NCBI GenBank assembly: GCA_002722385.1
Contig: PBLR01000021.1
Location: 1 to 17,009 of the forward strand
From: SAR116 cluster bacterium
Lineage (GTDB): Bacteria; Pseudomonadota; Alphaproteobacteria; Puniceispirillales; Puniceispirillaceae
DNA: 17,009 nucleotides
Direction of reading: 5' to 3'
Of this stretch, positions 1 to 7,939 are shown one piece after another. Positions within the stretch are counted from its first letter, which is position 1; each line of letters begins with the position of its first letter. A program made the position numbers and the translations under genes. The notes beneath the pieces are model-generated. The model made no database searches, was not told the origin of the DNA, and worked only from the letters and a program-made list of their open reading frames with translations.

Positions 1-96
1 GGCTCTGGCTCACTGATACCGCAAAACCCCCTGCTGGCCGGGGCGGGCTGGCGGCTGTTCCGGCATTGGCCGGTCTGGCCAGGGCTGTACTTCTGA
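1..96 (+). CDS. possible C-terminal end of an unidentified upstream gene
   Basis: Frame 1 is open from the window edge to a TGA at 94-96. It would encode 31 residues rich in Trp, Phe and Leu near the end (WRLFRHWPVWPGLYF), which would suit the tail of a membrane protein. It would overlap the start of the DUF3047 gene by about 31 bases, as in a translationally coupled pair. The frame used by the next gene is also open to the window edge, so this assignment is a guess. No family can be recognised from so short a piece. Confidence 0.3.
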   Translation, partial: GSGSLIPQNPLLAGAGWRLFRHWPVWPGLYF

Positions 97-779
97 CGGG
101 GCTGACCGCTGTATTGCTGGGGTTTGGCGGGACGGCGCGCGCAGAGCTGGACAAGGCTCTTATCCAGGCAGGCTGGTCTGAATTTACCTTTGAGGACAAG
201 CTGGCGAATCGCTTTGCCCGGCCTGATGGCCACCCGGACGTGATTCAGATCGACACAGATAATTCAGTATCGATTGCTTATCTGCCGTTTACCGCCCGGC
301 CGGTGAATTTAAAACGCACCCCGTATCTGACCTTCAGCTGGCGGCGTCTGGGCCCGGCGGTGGATACAGATCTGACCCAGAAAGGCGGCGATGACCGCAC
401 GCTGGCGGTTTATGTGGCCTTTCCCTATCAGCCGGAACGGGCCAGCTTCAAAGAGAGGCTGTTGCGCCCCTTTGTTGAGGCGAGCGAAGGGGCGGATGCC
501 CCCGGCCGGGTGCTGACCTATCTGTGGGGCGGGGGCCAGCGGCGCGGCCGCTGGTTTGAAAACCCCTATACCGGTTCTGCTGGATGGATGCAGATTCTGC
601 AAGTGCCGTCCGATCCGGAACAGGTCTGGTTCAGCCACCAGATTGATGTCCGCGCTGATTTCAAGGATCGATTCGGCTATCCGCCGCCGAACCCCAGCTA
701 TATCGCGATTGCCGCTGACAGTGATGACACCAAATCGATGTTTTCCGCTCAGGTCAGAACCCTGGGCTTTTCAGGCTGA
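66..779 (+). CDS. exported DUF3047 family protein
   Basis: The 237-residue protein begins with a typical signal peptide: a hydrophobic stretch at about residues 7-22 and a likely cleavage after TARA at residue 26. The mature part resembles the DUF3047 family, with the pattern PYLTFSWRR near residue 85, DDRTLAVYVAF near 109, LTYLWGG near 149 and a Trp-Phe-His segment near 188. The function of that family is unknown; a periplasmic or lipoprotein role is inferred from the signal peptide only. The start is a TTG at 66 with no clear ribosome binding site. The same frame has no stop back to base 3 and no ATG or GTG there, so the true start could lie outside the window or be another rare codon. Its last 9 bases overlap the convergent pyrF. 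Confidence 0.75.
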   Translation: MAGLARAVLLTGLTAVLLGFGGTARAELDKALIQAGWSEFTFEDKLANRFARPDGHPDVIQIDTDNSVSIAYLPFTARPVNLKRTPYLTFSWRRLGPAVDTDLTQKGGDDRTLAVYVAFPYQPERASFKERLLRPFVEASEGADAPGRVLTYLWGGGQRRGRWFENPYTGSAGWMQILQVPSDPEQVWFSHQIDVRADFKDRFGYPPPNPSYIAIAADSDDTKSMFSAQVRTLGFSG

Positions 780-1694
780 CAAATCAGCAATTGCGGCTGT
801 GATCGCTGCCGCCATCGCCTCAACCGCCTCATCTGTTTCGCCTGCGGCCTGTACCGCCGGCCCATGGGTGATGGCCCGCGATGCGTTGACCAGCCCGCCT
901 GTATATAAACCTGTGCCCTTATCTTTTATCAGGCCGGACAGGGCGTCTTCTGCGCTCGCCCCTTGGGCACCATAACCGGGGATCAGAAACGGGGCGGCGG
1001 GCAGTTGCTGGCGCACCGCTCTGGCTTCTTCAGGACCGGTCGCCCCGACCACAATCCCGACTGAAGACAGCCCGGTTGCAGGGTCAGTCAGCCTGTTCAC
1101 ATAAGGGGCCAGCCCGTCTGCCAGATGGGCCCAGATTGCTTTTCCCTCACTTTGCCTCTGCTGCAGATCAGCAGATCCCTTATTGCTGGTCCTGACCAGA
1201 ATAAACAGCCCTGACCCGGTCTGTTCTGCCCGGTCAATAAACGGCTCCAGACTGTCAAACCCCAGATAAGGATTGATGGTCAGCGCATCAGACGGGAAGG
1301 CGGCCTGCGGGCCCAGCCAGGCCTGCGCGTAGGCTTTGGCGGTGGTGCCGATATCGCCGCGCTTGGCATCCATAATCACCAACAGGCCGCGTCTCTGCGC
1401 TTCTGCTGCGGCCTCAGCCAGAATCTGTACGCCCCCCGGGCCATGCTGTTCAAAAAACGCGGCTTGCGGCTTGACCGCGGGCACCCGTCCGGCTGCTGCT
1501 TCAATCACGGCAAAAGTGAAGGCACGCAGATGCCGCAGCGCATCTTCAGACCCGGCGGCCTGTCCTGCCCCGCCAAATACAGCCGGCATCAGCCCGGGAT
1601 GCGCATCAATACCCACACATAAAACCGTTCCTGTGCGGATTAAGGCGTCATTCAGCCTGTCGGCAAAACCGGTGTCATTCTGGCGGGCGGTCAT
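771..1694 (-). CDS. pyrF: orotidine 5'-phosphate decarboxylase, type 2
   Basis: This cytosolic enzyme makes UMP from orotidine monophosphate, the last step of de novo pyrimidine synthesis. The 307-residue length and motifs fit the longer type 2 subfamily rather than the roughly 230-residue E. coli type. Visible motifs are VGIDAHP (residues 27-33), VKPQAAFFE (74-82), the catalytic DAKRGD (109-114, Lys111 being the key proton donor), and NPYLGFDSLEPF near 141. The TSNKGS phosphate-side loop near 169 and a GYGAQG phosphate-binding motif near 240 also match. The gene starts 6 bases after the gapR stop, so it is probably the third gene of the DUF1244-gapR-pyrF operon. Its 3' end overlaps the convergent DUF3047 gene by 9 bases. 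Nothing is missing. Confidence 0.95.
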   Translation of the reverse strand: MTARQNDTGFADRLNDALIRTGTVLCVGIDAHPGLMPAVFGGAGQAAGSEDALRHLRAFTFAVIEAAAGRVPAVKPQAAFFEQHGPGGVQILAEAAAEAQRRGLLVIMDAKRGDIGTTAKAYAQAWLGPQAAFPSDALTINPYLGFDSLEPFIDRAEQTGSGLFILVRTSNKGSADLQQRQSEGKAIWAHLADGLAPYVNRLTDPATGLSSVGIVVGATGPEEARAVRQQLPAAPFLIPGYGAQGASAEDALSGLIKDKGTGLYTGGLVNASRAITHGPAVQAAGETDEAVEAMAAAITAAIADLSA

Positions 1695-1700
1695 CTGGTC

Positions 1701-1958
1701 TTAATCCAGGCCAAGGGCTTCACGATAGGTGGTCAGCAGGGTGTCCTGTTCTGCCAGCAGGTCTGAATCCATAGCGCGCAATTTGATGATCTGGCGCATG
1801 GTTTTGGGGTCAAAGCCGGAATGTTTGGCTTCAGAATACACATCCCGGATATCGGCCATCAGGGCGCGTTTTTCTTCTTCAAGCCGTTCAACGCGCTCAA
1901 TATATTGGCGCAGCTGATCTGCACCTTGTGTCGGGGTTACATCCATCTGGGGTCTCAT
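1701..1958 (-). CDS. gapR: GapR family nucleoid-associated protein (DUF2312)
   Basis: The protein is about 85 residues and matches the DUF2312/GapR family. An N-terminal coiled-coil helix (ADQLRQYIERVERLEEEK) is followed by the conserved segment YSEAKHSGFDPKTMRQIIKLR and a short C-terminal helix. In Caulobacter, GapR forms a clamp on overtwisted DNA and helps topoisomerases ahead of replication and transcription; the role here is by family only. The start is uncertain. An ATG at 1958 is given, a TTG at 1967 and an ATG at 1946 are also in frame, and none has a good ribosome binding site. It lies 40 bases after DUF1244 and 6 before pyrF, all on the same strand, so the three are likely co-transcribed. 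Confidence 0.88.
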   Translation of the reverse strand: MRPQMDVTPTQGADQLRQYIERVERLEEEKRALMADIRDVYSEAKHSGFDPKTMRQIIKLRAMDSDLLAEQDTLLTTYREALGLD

Positions 1959-1998
1959 TTTTTGCAACAGGGGTTAAGGGATCTGAACAAACACAACA

Positions 1999-2307
1999 TC
2001 AGTCATGAGAGGCGGAAAAAGCTGCTTTCTGGGCCTCTGTTGCTTCGGTCTGGTATTTTTCCCGCCACTCGTCATAAGCCATACCATACAGATAGGCGCG
2101 TGCCTCATCTTTGCTGATATCCAGATTGCGTTCCTGACCGGCTTCCTGAACCCAGCGGGACAGGCAGTTCCGGCAGAACCCCGCCAAATTCATCATATCA
2201 ATATTCTGCACATCTGTTCTGGTCTGCAGATGGTCTCGCAAGGTCCGGAACGCGGCGGCCTGCAACTCAAGTTCTGTTTGCGGATCAAGGTCATTCAGCG
2301 TGGTCAT
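1999..2307 (-). CDS. DUF1244 family protein
   Basis: The 102-residue protein matches the DUF1244 family, with the hallmark segment HLQTRTDVQNIDMMNLAGF (26-44) followed by CRNC (Cys45 and Cys48) and a C-terminal AYLYGMAYDEWR (71-82). The function of the family is not established. The CxxC pair could bind a metal or act in redox chemistry, but two cysteines alone do not prove either. The ATG at 2307 has a strong upstream GAGGAGA ribosome binding site (plus-strand 2314-2320), so the start is secure. It is the first gene of a probable operon with gapR and pyrF. A weak promoter candidate lies at 2368-2395. Confidence 0.88.
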   Translation of the reverse strand: MTTLNDLDPQTELELQAAAFRTLRDHLQTRTDVQNIDMMNLAGFCRNCLSRWVQEAGQERNLDISKDEARAYLYGMAYDEWREKYQTEATEAQKAAFSASHD

Positions 2308-2367
2308 GGGCTGTCTCCTCTGGTGGCTGCAGGGCAGAAGCGCGCCTGCCAGGACTGTCGGATGACC

Positions 2368-2395
2368 GTTATACCATTTAAAGCTGTGAACACAA
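2368..2395 (-). promoter_or_regulatory. candidate promoter for the DUF1244-gapR-pyrF operon
   Basis: On the minus strand a TTGTGT (2395-2390) is followed after 16 bases by TATAAC (2373-2368). The -10 matches consensus at 5 of 6 positions and the -35 at only 3 of 6. It sits about 60 bases upstream of the DUF1244 start, a normal distance. This is a pattern match only. Confidence 0.3.
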
Positions 2396-2514
2396 GCGCT
2401 TAAAAAAAAGACTTTAAAAAAACTTTGCTTCAGCTAACTTTCTATTTTATACCTGAACTTCAACAGAAGATGATGTTCTGAAATCAGGGGGCGAAACTGG
2501 CGTGATGATGGTCC

Positions 2515-2937
2515 ATGACTGAAGCTCATATCGCGCAGAGCGCGGCAAAATTTGAACGGATCCGGAAAGCCCATCAAAGCGAGGTTGCCGAGGATTATGT
2601 GGAGATGATCGCTGATCTGATTGAACAGACCGGCGAAGCCCGCGCGGTTGATCTGGCGTCCCTGTTCGGGGTGACCGCACCGACCGTTAATGCCACTGTG
2701 CAACGCCTGCAAAAAGACGGTCTTGTTATTTCCCGCCCCTACCGGTCTATTTTTCTGACCCCTGCTGGCCAGGAACTGGCGGCCTATTGCAAACAGCGCC
2801 ATCGTATCGTGCGTGATTTTCTGATCGCTATTGGTGTGGATGCTGATGTGGCTGAACAGGATGCTGAAGGGGTGGAACATCACGTCAGTGAAATCACGCT
2901 CCAGAAATTTGCTGATTTTGTCGCGGCCAAGGGCTAA
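2515..2937 (+). CDS. mntR: manganese-responsive regulator MntR (DtxR family)
   Basis: The 140-residue protein is of the Gram-negative MntR type, with an N-terminal extension before the winged helix. The DNA-binding domain spans about residues 25-90 (VDLASLFGVTAPTVNATVQRL as recognition region). The six positions that bind manganese in Bacillus MntR are all conserved by eye: Asp27, Glu30, His96, Glu118, Glu121 and His122 (EDYVE, QRH and AEGVEHH motifs). It should therefore sense Mn(II) and repress Mn uptake genes. No transporter is adjacent. The ATG at 2515 is the first start after an in-frame TGA at 2506. Its TAA stop overlaps the TAG stop of the convergent glycosyltransferase. The upstream region 2400-2460 is very A/T-rich and I could not find a clear MntR-box palindrome there. 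Confidence 0.92.
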   Translation: MTEAHIAQSAAKFERIRKAHQSEVAEDYVEMIADLIEQTGEARAVDLASLFGVTAPTVNATVQRLQKDGLVISRPYRSIFLTPAGQELAAYCKQRHRIVRDFLIAIGVDADVAEQDAEGVEHHVSEITLQKFADFVAAKG

Positions 2938-4421
2938 TCTGCCACCCAGAACCAGACCCGGCGGCTGTCTCTTCTGCTGATCTTCACCTCTGATCTGGCG
3001 CCCCCGCTGCGCCAGTCCGCCTCTACCGGCAGATGTGTCGGGGCGCTGTCTGTATCTGTCAGCGCCAGCAAGGGCCGGGCAGAACGCGGGCTCAGCGGAT
3101 GGCGCCGGTGATAATGATTGCCTGCCCCCGGCCCCAGCCGCGGCAGCACAATCGCCAGCCCCTCACCCTGCAGATGCCCCTGCAGATGCCAATGCAGCAA
3201 GGCCGCACTTTCCCGGTCATAGGCAATAATGGTCCTTGCCCCGGTTGTGCGCGCGGCGCTCAGGGTTTGTTCGGCCAGCGCCGGCCAGCCTTTTAAATGC
3301 CGGAAGGGGTCAGAAGCCGGGGCAAACGGGCCAAGGCTGCCGGATGCAGATGCAGCGATAAACCCGCTGCAGATCACAAGATTGACCAGCACCGCCAGCT
3401 GGCCTGCCCGCCGCATCAGCCTCTGCCGGCTGGCCACAATCATCTGGCTGACCAACAGGATGGCGGCCGGATAGGCAGCAACCGCCCAGTTGGCATTGGC
3501 TTCTTTCAGCACCGCCTGAACGGTCATGATCACCAGCACCGGCCAGACAAATAAATGCAGCCACCGGCCAGGCTCACCATGCCCTGCTCTGGCCGTTGTG
3601 AAGACCAGCATTACCAGTACAACAGGCCCTGCCACACCCAGCTGTGCCGCCCAGAACGCGGCCGCCCCGCTGAATGAGGCCTGGCTGTCCTGCAGATTGG
3701 CATTTTCGCCCAAATGCAGGATGGTCACAAACCCGTTGCTGATATTCCAGACCCAGGTCGGCAGAGAGGTGACAAGCACAGCCATACAAAACACCAGCAC
3801 CAGCATGACCCGCTGGCGGCCGCGGCGGCTTCTGTCTGTACCCAGAACGGCCAGCACGCCCAGCAGGAAATACAGTCCGGCATATTTGGCCAGCGCCGCC
3901 AGCCCGATACAGATACCGCAACAGATGATCCAGCGATAAACATATCTGCTGGCCTGAAGGGCATGGGTAAAACAAAACAGCCCGGCTGACCAGAACAGCA
4001 GCATCGGCGTGTCTGTTGACATCACGAAACTGCCCAGGCCCACCGCAGGCAGGCTGGCCCACAAGACCGCGGCCAGCCGTCCGGCTTTTTCTGAAAACAC
4101 CACAGCCCCGGTCTGCCACAGGATAAGCGCGCTCAGCAGATGCAACACAGGTGCAGCCACCCGCAAGCCGATAATCTGGTCTGCAAAAATCCTATCTGTC
4201 AGCGCCAGAATCCAGCCGATCAGCGGGGGTTTGGAATAATAGCCCAATTGCGGTGTCTGGCCCCACAGCCAGTATTGGGCCTCATCCACCCCCGGGCCCA
4301 GCGGGCTTACTGTTATGGCGACCAGCCGCACCGCCAGCAGGCCAAGCAACACCGCCCAGACCAGAGGCAAAGTCAGAACCGGGCCAGAGGGCCGAAAGAA
4401 CAGGGGGTTGGGCATCAGCAC
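2934..4421 (-). CDS. GT39/ArnT-like membrane glycosyltransferase (PMT_2 domain)
   Basis: The 495-residue protein carries about ten hydrophobic membrane segments and belongs to the dolichyl-phosphate-mannosyltransferase/ArnT superfamily of polyprenyl-phosphate-sugar-dependent transferases. Key marks are VDEAQYW (residues 45-51), whose Asp-Glu in the first periplasmic loop is the catalytic region, and YYSKPPLIGW (61-70). Both are typical of the family. It probably moves a sugar from an undecaprenyl-phosphate carrier to lipid A, a glycan or a protein on the periplasmic face; the acceptor is unknown. The C-terminal 110 residues are mostly soluble. A GTG at 4421 (preceded by GAG at 5-base spacing) or an ATG at 4415 could start it. 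It overlaps the end of mntR by 4 bases, tail to tail. Confidence 0.88.
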   Translation of the reverse strand: MLMPNPLFFRPSGPVLTLPLVWAVLLGLLAVRLVAITVSPLGPGVDEAQYWLWGQTPQLGYYSKPPLIGWILALTDRIFADQIIGLRVAAPVLHLLSALILWQTGAVVFSEKAGRLAAVLWASLPAVGLGSFVMSTDTPMLLFWSAGLFCFTHALQASRYVYRWIICCGICIGLAALAKYAGLYFLLGVLAVLGTDRSRRGRQRVMLVLVFCMAVLVTSLPTWVWNISNGFVTILHLGENANLQDSQASFSGAAAFWAAQLGVAGPVVLVMLVFTTARAGHGEPGRWLHLFVWPVLVIMTVQAVLKEANANWAVAAYPAAILLVSQMIVASRQRLMRRAGQLAVLVNLVICSGFIAASASGSLGPFAPASDPFRHLKGWPALAEQTLSAARTTGARTIIAYDRESAALLHWHLQGHLQGEGLAIVLPRLGPGAGNHYHRRHPLSPRSARPLLALTDTDSAPTHLPVEADWRSGGARSEVKISRRDSRRVWFWVAD

Positions 4422-4613
4422 ATCATCTCAAGGCTTATCCGGATTTCTTATCGCCGCACCTTGTCGAAACAAAGAGCCTGCATTAGGTTTAAGACAGTTT
4501 GCGCCTGTCACGCAAGTGGATCAGGGGCGATGTGTTCTGATGGCCTGTTTCGGGGCGGCGGTGGCTGTATCGCCTGCCTGACCAGACCATCGCCAAGAAA
4601 GTGAGCAAGACCG

Positions 4614-5036
4614 ATGTCACAGACACCATCCGCACAAGCTGAAGCAGACGAAATTATCGCAGAATTTTCGTTCTTTGATGACTGGGCGGACCGCTACCAG
4701 CATCTGATTGATCAAGGCCGCCGCCTGCCTGAGATTCGTGCTGACTGGCGGGATGACGCTCATCTTCTCAAAGGCTGCCAGTCCGTTGTCTATTTCGGCT
4801 CAGAAACAGATGAAGCCGGCCTTATCCATTTCAGCGCCTCTTCTGATGCGGCGATTGTACAGGGGCTTATTGCGCTGCTGCTCAGGGTCTATTCTGGTCG
4901 CCGCCCGGATGAAATTCTGGCTTTGGATCCGGCCTTTCTGTCTGAAATTGGCCTGGATAAGCATCTTTCGCCTACCCGTAAAAACGGTCTGGCAAGCATG
5001 ATCGAAGCGATCCGCCATCACGCCCGCGCCGCCTGA
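4614..5036 (+). CDS. sufE: SufE family sulfur acceptor protein
   Basis: The 140-residue protein matches SufE, which takes persulfide sulfur from the SufS cysteine desulfurase and passes it to the SufBCD scaffold for Fe-S cluster assembly. The diagnostic site is LLKGCQSVVY, with the sulfur-accepting Cys55. The upstream segment FDDWADRYQHLIDQGRRLP (21-39) is the usual N-terminal helix region. The C-terminal IGLDKHLSPTRKNGLASM (112-129) is also typical. No other suf gene is nearby, so it is a stand-alone copy. It is divergent from the glycosyltransferase gene (192-base gap) and its TGA is immediately followed, with no spacer, by the complementary stop of the convergent regulator. Confidence 0.94.
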   Translation: MSQTPSAQAEADEIIAEFSFFDDWADRYQHLIDQGRRLPEIRADWRDDAHLLKGCQSVVYFGSETDEAGLIHFSASSDAAIVQGLIALLLRVYSGRRPDEILALDPAFLSEIGLDKHLSPTRKNGLASMIEAIRHHARAA

Positions 5037-6047
5037 TCAGGGTGTTGAAACTGTGTCTGGCTGGCGTTCGGCCCGCGGTGTGCGGCCATAGACCTCGCGG
5101 TAGCATTTGGAAAAATGAGACGCAGAGACAAACCCGCAGGCCAGCGCAATCGACAGGATAGACATAGAGGTCTGGCGCAACAGATGCCGGGCCCGGGCCA
5201 GCCGCAGATTCAAATAATACCGTGTTGGCGTGGTCGACAGATATTTTCTGAACAACCGTTCCAGCTGGCGGGTGGACAGGCTGGCTTTCATCGCCAGTTC
5301 GGTCTGTGATAACGGCTCTTCCAGGCCCTGTTCCATCAGCGCCACCACCGCCAGTAATTTCGGGTGCGACACACCAAGGCGTGATCTCAGCTCCATACGC
5401 TGGCGGTCACTGGGATCTCTGATCCGGTCATGGATAAACTGGTCAGACACTTGTGCGGCCAGCGACTGGCCATGTACCTGGCCGATCAGATATAAGATCA
5501 TATCCAATGAGGCGGTCCCGCCGGAACAGGTCACCCGTGTGTCATCAATTTCAAACAGCTCATTGGTGATTTCCAGCAACGGGAATTCTTCGGCCAGCCC
5601 GTCAATATTCTCCCAATGGATGGTACAGCGCCGGCCTTCCAGCAGCCCGGCCGCCGCCATCAGATAGGTGCCTGTGCAAATCGCCCCGATAATCGCGCCA
5701 TTGCGGTCCAGACGGCGGATCATATTCAGCGACTCCTTATCAGAATAGCTCTTCACATCCAGCCCGGCACAGACAAACACCAGCCGGCAGTTCAACAGCA
5801 TATCCGGGGCGCCATCCACATCCACCACCACACCGTTTGACGCTTCTGTCGGCTGGCCTGACGGGCTGGAAATCACCCAGGAAAACAGCTCGGTGCCTGA
5901 CATGCGGTTTGCCGCGCGCAAAGGTTCAATGGCTGAGGCAAACGCCAGCATGGAAAAATTTGGTATCAGCAGAAATCCGACGGTCACCGGCCCGGCACTT
6001 TTGCTGGCCTGCAACAGATTTCTGATCCTGTCATCCCTCATCGACAT
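5037..6047 (-). CDS. GlxA/GbdR-like transcriptional regulator (DJ-1/PfpI + AraC)
   Basis: An N-terminal DJ-1/PfpI-like domain (about residues 20-200) is joined to a C-terminal AraC double helix-turn-helix (about 235-325). The sensor domain shows AICTGTYLMAAAGLL with Cys124 at the nucleophile-elbow position, and TIHWEN shortly after. The HTH half (STRQLERLFRKYLSTTP, then ALACGFVSASHFSKCYRE) resembles GbdR and CdhR, which sense glycine betaine or carnitine products; the ligand here is inference. The frame stays open to an ATG at 6095, which would add 16 residues. I prefer the ATG at 6047 because AAGG lies 5 bases upstream. Also, a TTGACA hexamer at 6116-6111 (minus) just upstream of 6095 would suit a promoter, though no good -10 follows. 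It faces fhs across about 200 bases. Confidence 0.87.
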   Translation of the reverse strand: MSMRDDRIRNLLQASKSAGPVTVGFLLIPNFSMLAFASAIEPLRAANRMSGTELFSWVISSPSGQPTEASNGVVVDVDGAPDMLLNCRLVFVCAGLDVKSYSDKESLNMIRRLDRNGAIIGAICTGTYLMAAAGLLEGRRCTIHWENIDGLAEEFPLLEITNELFEIDDTRVTCSGGTASLDMILYLIGQVHGQSLAAQVSDQFIHDRIRDPSDRQRMELRSRLGVSHPKLLAVVALMEQGLEEPLSQTELAMKASLSTRQLERLFRKYLSTTPTRYYLNLRLARARHLLRQTSMSILSIALACGFVSASHFSKCYREVYGRTPRAERQPDTVSTP

Positions 6048-6166
6048 CAGCACCTTGAAAAAAATGAAGCGCGCCCCGTTCCTGCGATTCAGCATGACCC
6101 AAAAAAAATGTCAAGAATAGCAAAAAAACAGACCTGCGGGCGGTTTTTTGCTAGTCCGCGTCGCCT

Positions 6167-6197
6167 TGTGCAAATGCGAATAGCACAGACTGAGTCT
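6167..6197. promoter_or_regulatory. overlapping dyads between glxA-like regulator and fhs
   Basis: Two dyad-symmetric elements lie side by side. TGTGC (6167-6171) and GCACA (6183-6187) form a 5-bp inverted repeat with an 11-base spacer. AGACTGAGTCT (6187-6197) is a near-perfect palindrome around a central G. They sit 45-75 bases upstream of the fhs start. They could be operator or leader structure; the match to any known site is not established. Confidence 0.3.
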
Positions 6198-6214
6198 TAG
6201 CTAGCCAGACTTGA
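6181..6214 (+). promoter_or_regulatory. tandem direct repeat, candidate AraC-type operator
   Basis: TAGCACAGACTGA (6181-6193) is repeated as TAGCCAGACTTGA (6202-6214). The two copies differ only by one base shifted on each side and have a period of 20-21 bases, or two helical turns. AraC-family proteins commonly bind such spaced direct repeats, and the divergent neighbour is an AraC-family regulator. The second copy ends 29 bases before the fhs start, which is close for an activator site, so repression or an upstream start site must also be considered. Confidence 0.45.
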
Positions 6215-6231
6215 CCTGACAGATATTTTTT

Positions 6232-6236
6232 AAGGA
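6232..6236 (+). promoter_or_regulatory. ribosome binding site of fhs
   Basis: AAGGA lies 7 bases before the ATG at 6244 and fixes the fhs start. Confidence 0.7.
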
Positions 6237-6243
6237 CCGGACT

Positions 6244-7911
6244 ATGAGAGATATTGATATCGCCAGAGCAGCGACAGCCAGACCGATTCAGGAGGTGGGC
6301 AAATCCCTGGCCATTCCTGATAAGGCGCTCAAGCCTTATGGCCATGACAAGGCGAAAATCGATCTGGACTGGATTGAATCACAGCCTGAACGTGATACAT
6401 CCAATTTGATTCTGGTCACCGCGATTAACCCGACCCCGGCCGGCGAAGGCAAGACCACAACCACGGTTGGACTGGGTGACGGTCTGAACCGGATCGGCAA
6501 ACAGGCGGTGATGTGTCTTCGTGAACCCTCTCTCGGGCCCTGTTTCGGGATGAAAGGCGGGGCGGCCGGCGGCGGCTATGCTCAGGTGATCCCCATGGAA
6601 GATATCAATCTTCATTTCACCGGTGATTTTCACGCCATCACCTCAGCGCATAACCTGCTGTCCGCGATGATCGATAATCATATCTATTGGGGCAATGACT
6701 GCGAAATTGATATGCGCCGTGTGGTCTGGCGCCGGGTTCTGGATATGAATGACCGCGCCTTGCGTCACAACGTCGTCTCTATGGGCGGGGTGGCGAACGG
6801 TTTCCCGCGCGAATCAGGCTTTGATATTACCGTCGCGTCCGAGATTATGGCGATCTTGTGCCTGGCCACAGATATGGCTGATCTGAAAGCCCGTCTGGGC
6901 GCGATTATCATCGGCTATAAGCGCGACAGAACGGCCGTAACCTGTGCCGATATCAAGGCAGATGGCGCCATGACGGTACTCCTGAAAGAAGCCATGCAGC
7001 CGAATCTGGTCCAGACTCTTGAACATAACCCGGCCTTTATTCATGGCGGGCCTTTTGCCAATATCGCGCATGGCTGTAATTCTGTCATTGCGACCAAATC
7101 AGCGATGAAACTCTCAGATTATGTGGTCACTGAAGCCGGCTTCGGGGCGGATCTGGGCGCTGAAAAATTCTTTGACATTAAATGCCGTAAAGCCGGCCTC
7201 TCGCCGAAATGTGTGGTTCTGGTGGCCACTGTCCGGGCACTAAAGATGAATGGCGGTCTGACCAAGGATCAGCTGGGAGCTGAGGATGTAGAGGCGGTTG
7301 AAAAAGGCTGTGCCAATCTGCTGCGTCACATTGAAAACATCAAACAGTTCGGCGTGCCTGTGATTGTGGCGATTAACCATTTTGTAACAGACACAGATGC
7401 TGAAATTGACGTGATCAGGTCTGAAACCGAACGGATGGGGGTCAAGGCTGTCCGGTGTGAACATTGGGCAAAAGGCTCAGACGGCACACTGGAGCTGGCC
7501 GAAGAAGTGGTGAATATCTGCGAGGCAGACGTGGCTCAGTTCGCGCCCTTATATGAAGAGAACCTGCCTCTGTTTGAAAAAATCAGAACCATCGCCACCC
7601 GTATTTACCGGGCAGATGATGTGGCCGCCGATATGAAAATCCGCAACCAGCTGCGGGACTGGGAAGCGGCCGGTTTTGGTGATTTGCCTGTCTGTATGGC
7701 CAAGACTCAATATTCCTTTTCCACTGATCCGAATCTGCGTGGTGCGCCAACCGGCCATATTGTGCCTGTGCGAGAGGTGCGCTTATCGGCCGGGGCCGGG
7801 TTTATTGTGGTGATTTGCGGCGATATCATGACCATGCCGGGTCTGCCACGCGTCCCGGCGGCTGAATCCATCACTCTTGACGAGGCAGGCGAGATCGAAG
7901 GCTTGTTCTAG
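6244..7911 (+). CDS. fhs: formate-tetrahydrofolate ligase
   Basis: The enzyme joins formate to tetrahydrofolate using ATP, giving 10-formyl-THF for purine synthesis and serine/C1 metabolism. At 555 residues it is the usual length of the monofunctional bacterial enzyme. Visible motifs are the P-loop [13 protein letters not shown] (62-74), [19 protein letters not shown], the substrate-region segment [19 protein letters not shown], and the C-terminal end [11 protein letters not shown]. All catalytic regions look intact. The ATG at 6244 has a good AAGGA site. It is divergent from the GlxA/GbdR-like regulator and followed 28 bases later by an RNA methyltransferase on the same strand. Methylated-amine or glycine-betaine demethylation generates formate, so control by that regulator would make sense but is inferred. 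Confidence 0.97.
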   Translation: MRDIDIARAATARPIQEVGKSLAIPDKALKPYGHDKAKIDLDWIESQPERDTSNLILVTAINPTPAGEGKTTTTVGLGDGLNRIGKQAVMCLREPSLGPCFGMKGGAAGGGYAQVIPMEDINLHFTGDFHAITSAHNLLSAMIDNHIYWGNDCEIDMRRVVWRRVLDMNDRALRHNVVSMGGVANGFPRESGFDITVASEIMAILCLATDMADLKARLGAIIIGYKRDRTAVTCADIKADGAMTVLLKEAMQPNLVQTLEHNPAFIHGGPFANIAHGCNSVIATKSAMKLSDYVVTEAGFGADLGAEKFFDIKCRKAGLSPKCVVLVATVRALKMNGGLTKDQLGAEDVEAVEKGCANLLRHIENIKQFGVPVIVAINHFVTDTDAEIDVIRSETERMGVKAVRCEHWAKGSDGTLELAEEVVNICEADVAQFAPLYEENLPLFEKIRTIATRIYRADDVAADMKIRNQLRDWEAAGFGDLPVCMAKTQYSFSTDPNLRGAPTGHIVPVREVRLSAGAGFIVVICGDIMTMPGLPRVPAAESITLDEAGEIEGLF

Positions 7912-7939
7912 GCCTGCCGGACAGGCTAGTCTCTGGTTT

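Noticed and set aside
3574..4119. 181-codon minus-strand frame within the membrane glycosyltransferase
   Set aside because: Alternative frame of the same strand inside a gene whose membrane segments and DEAQYW motif are clear; no frameshift is needed to explain the main protein.
6122..6150. A-run/T-run flanked inverted repeat (AAAAAAC to GTTTTTT) as a terminator or attenuator before fhs
   Set aside because: Only the A/T arms pair well; the inner part has several mismatches and it lies upstream of both divergent genes, where a terminator has no obvious use. An A/T-rich upstream element is as likely.
6096..6243. riboswitch in front of fhs
   Set aside because: The gap is too short and shows no folate, SAM or glycine riboswitch pattern that I recognise.
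7912..7926. terminator between fhs and the SpoU methyltransferase
   Set aside because: GCCTG/CAGGC is only 5 bp with no T-run, so co-transcription is more likely.
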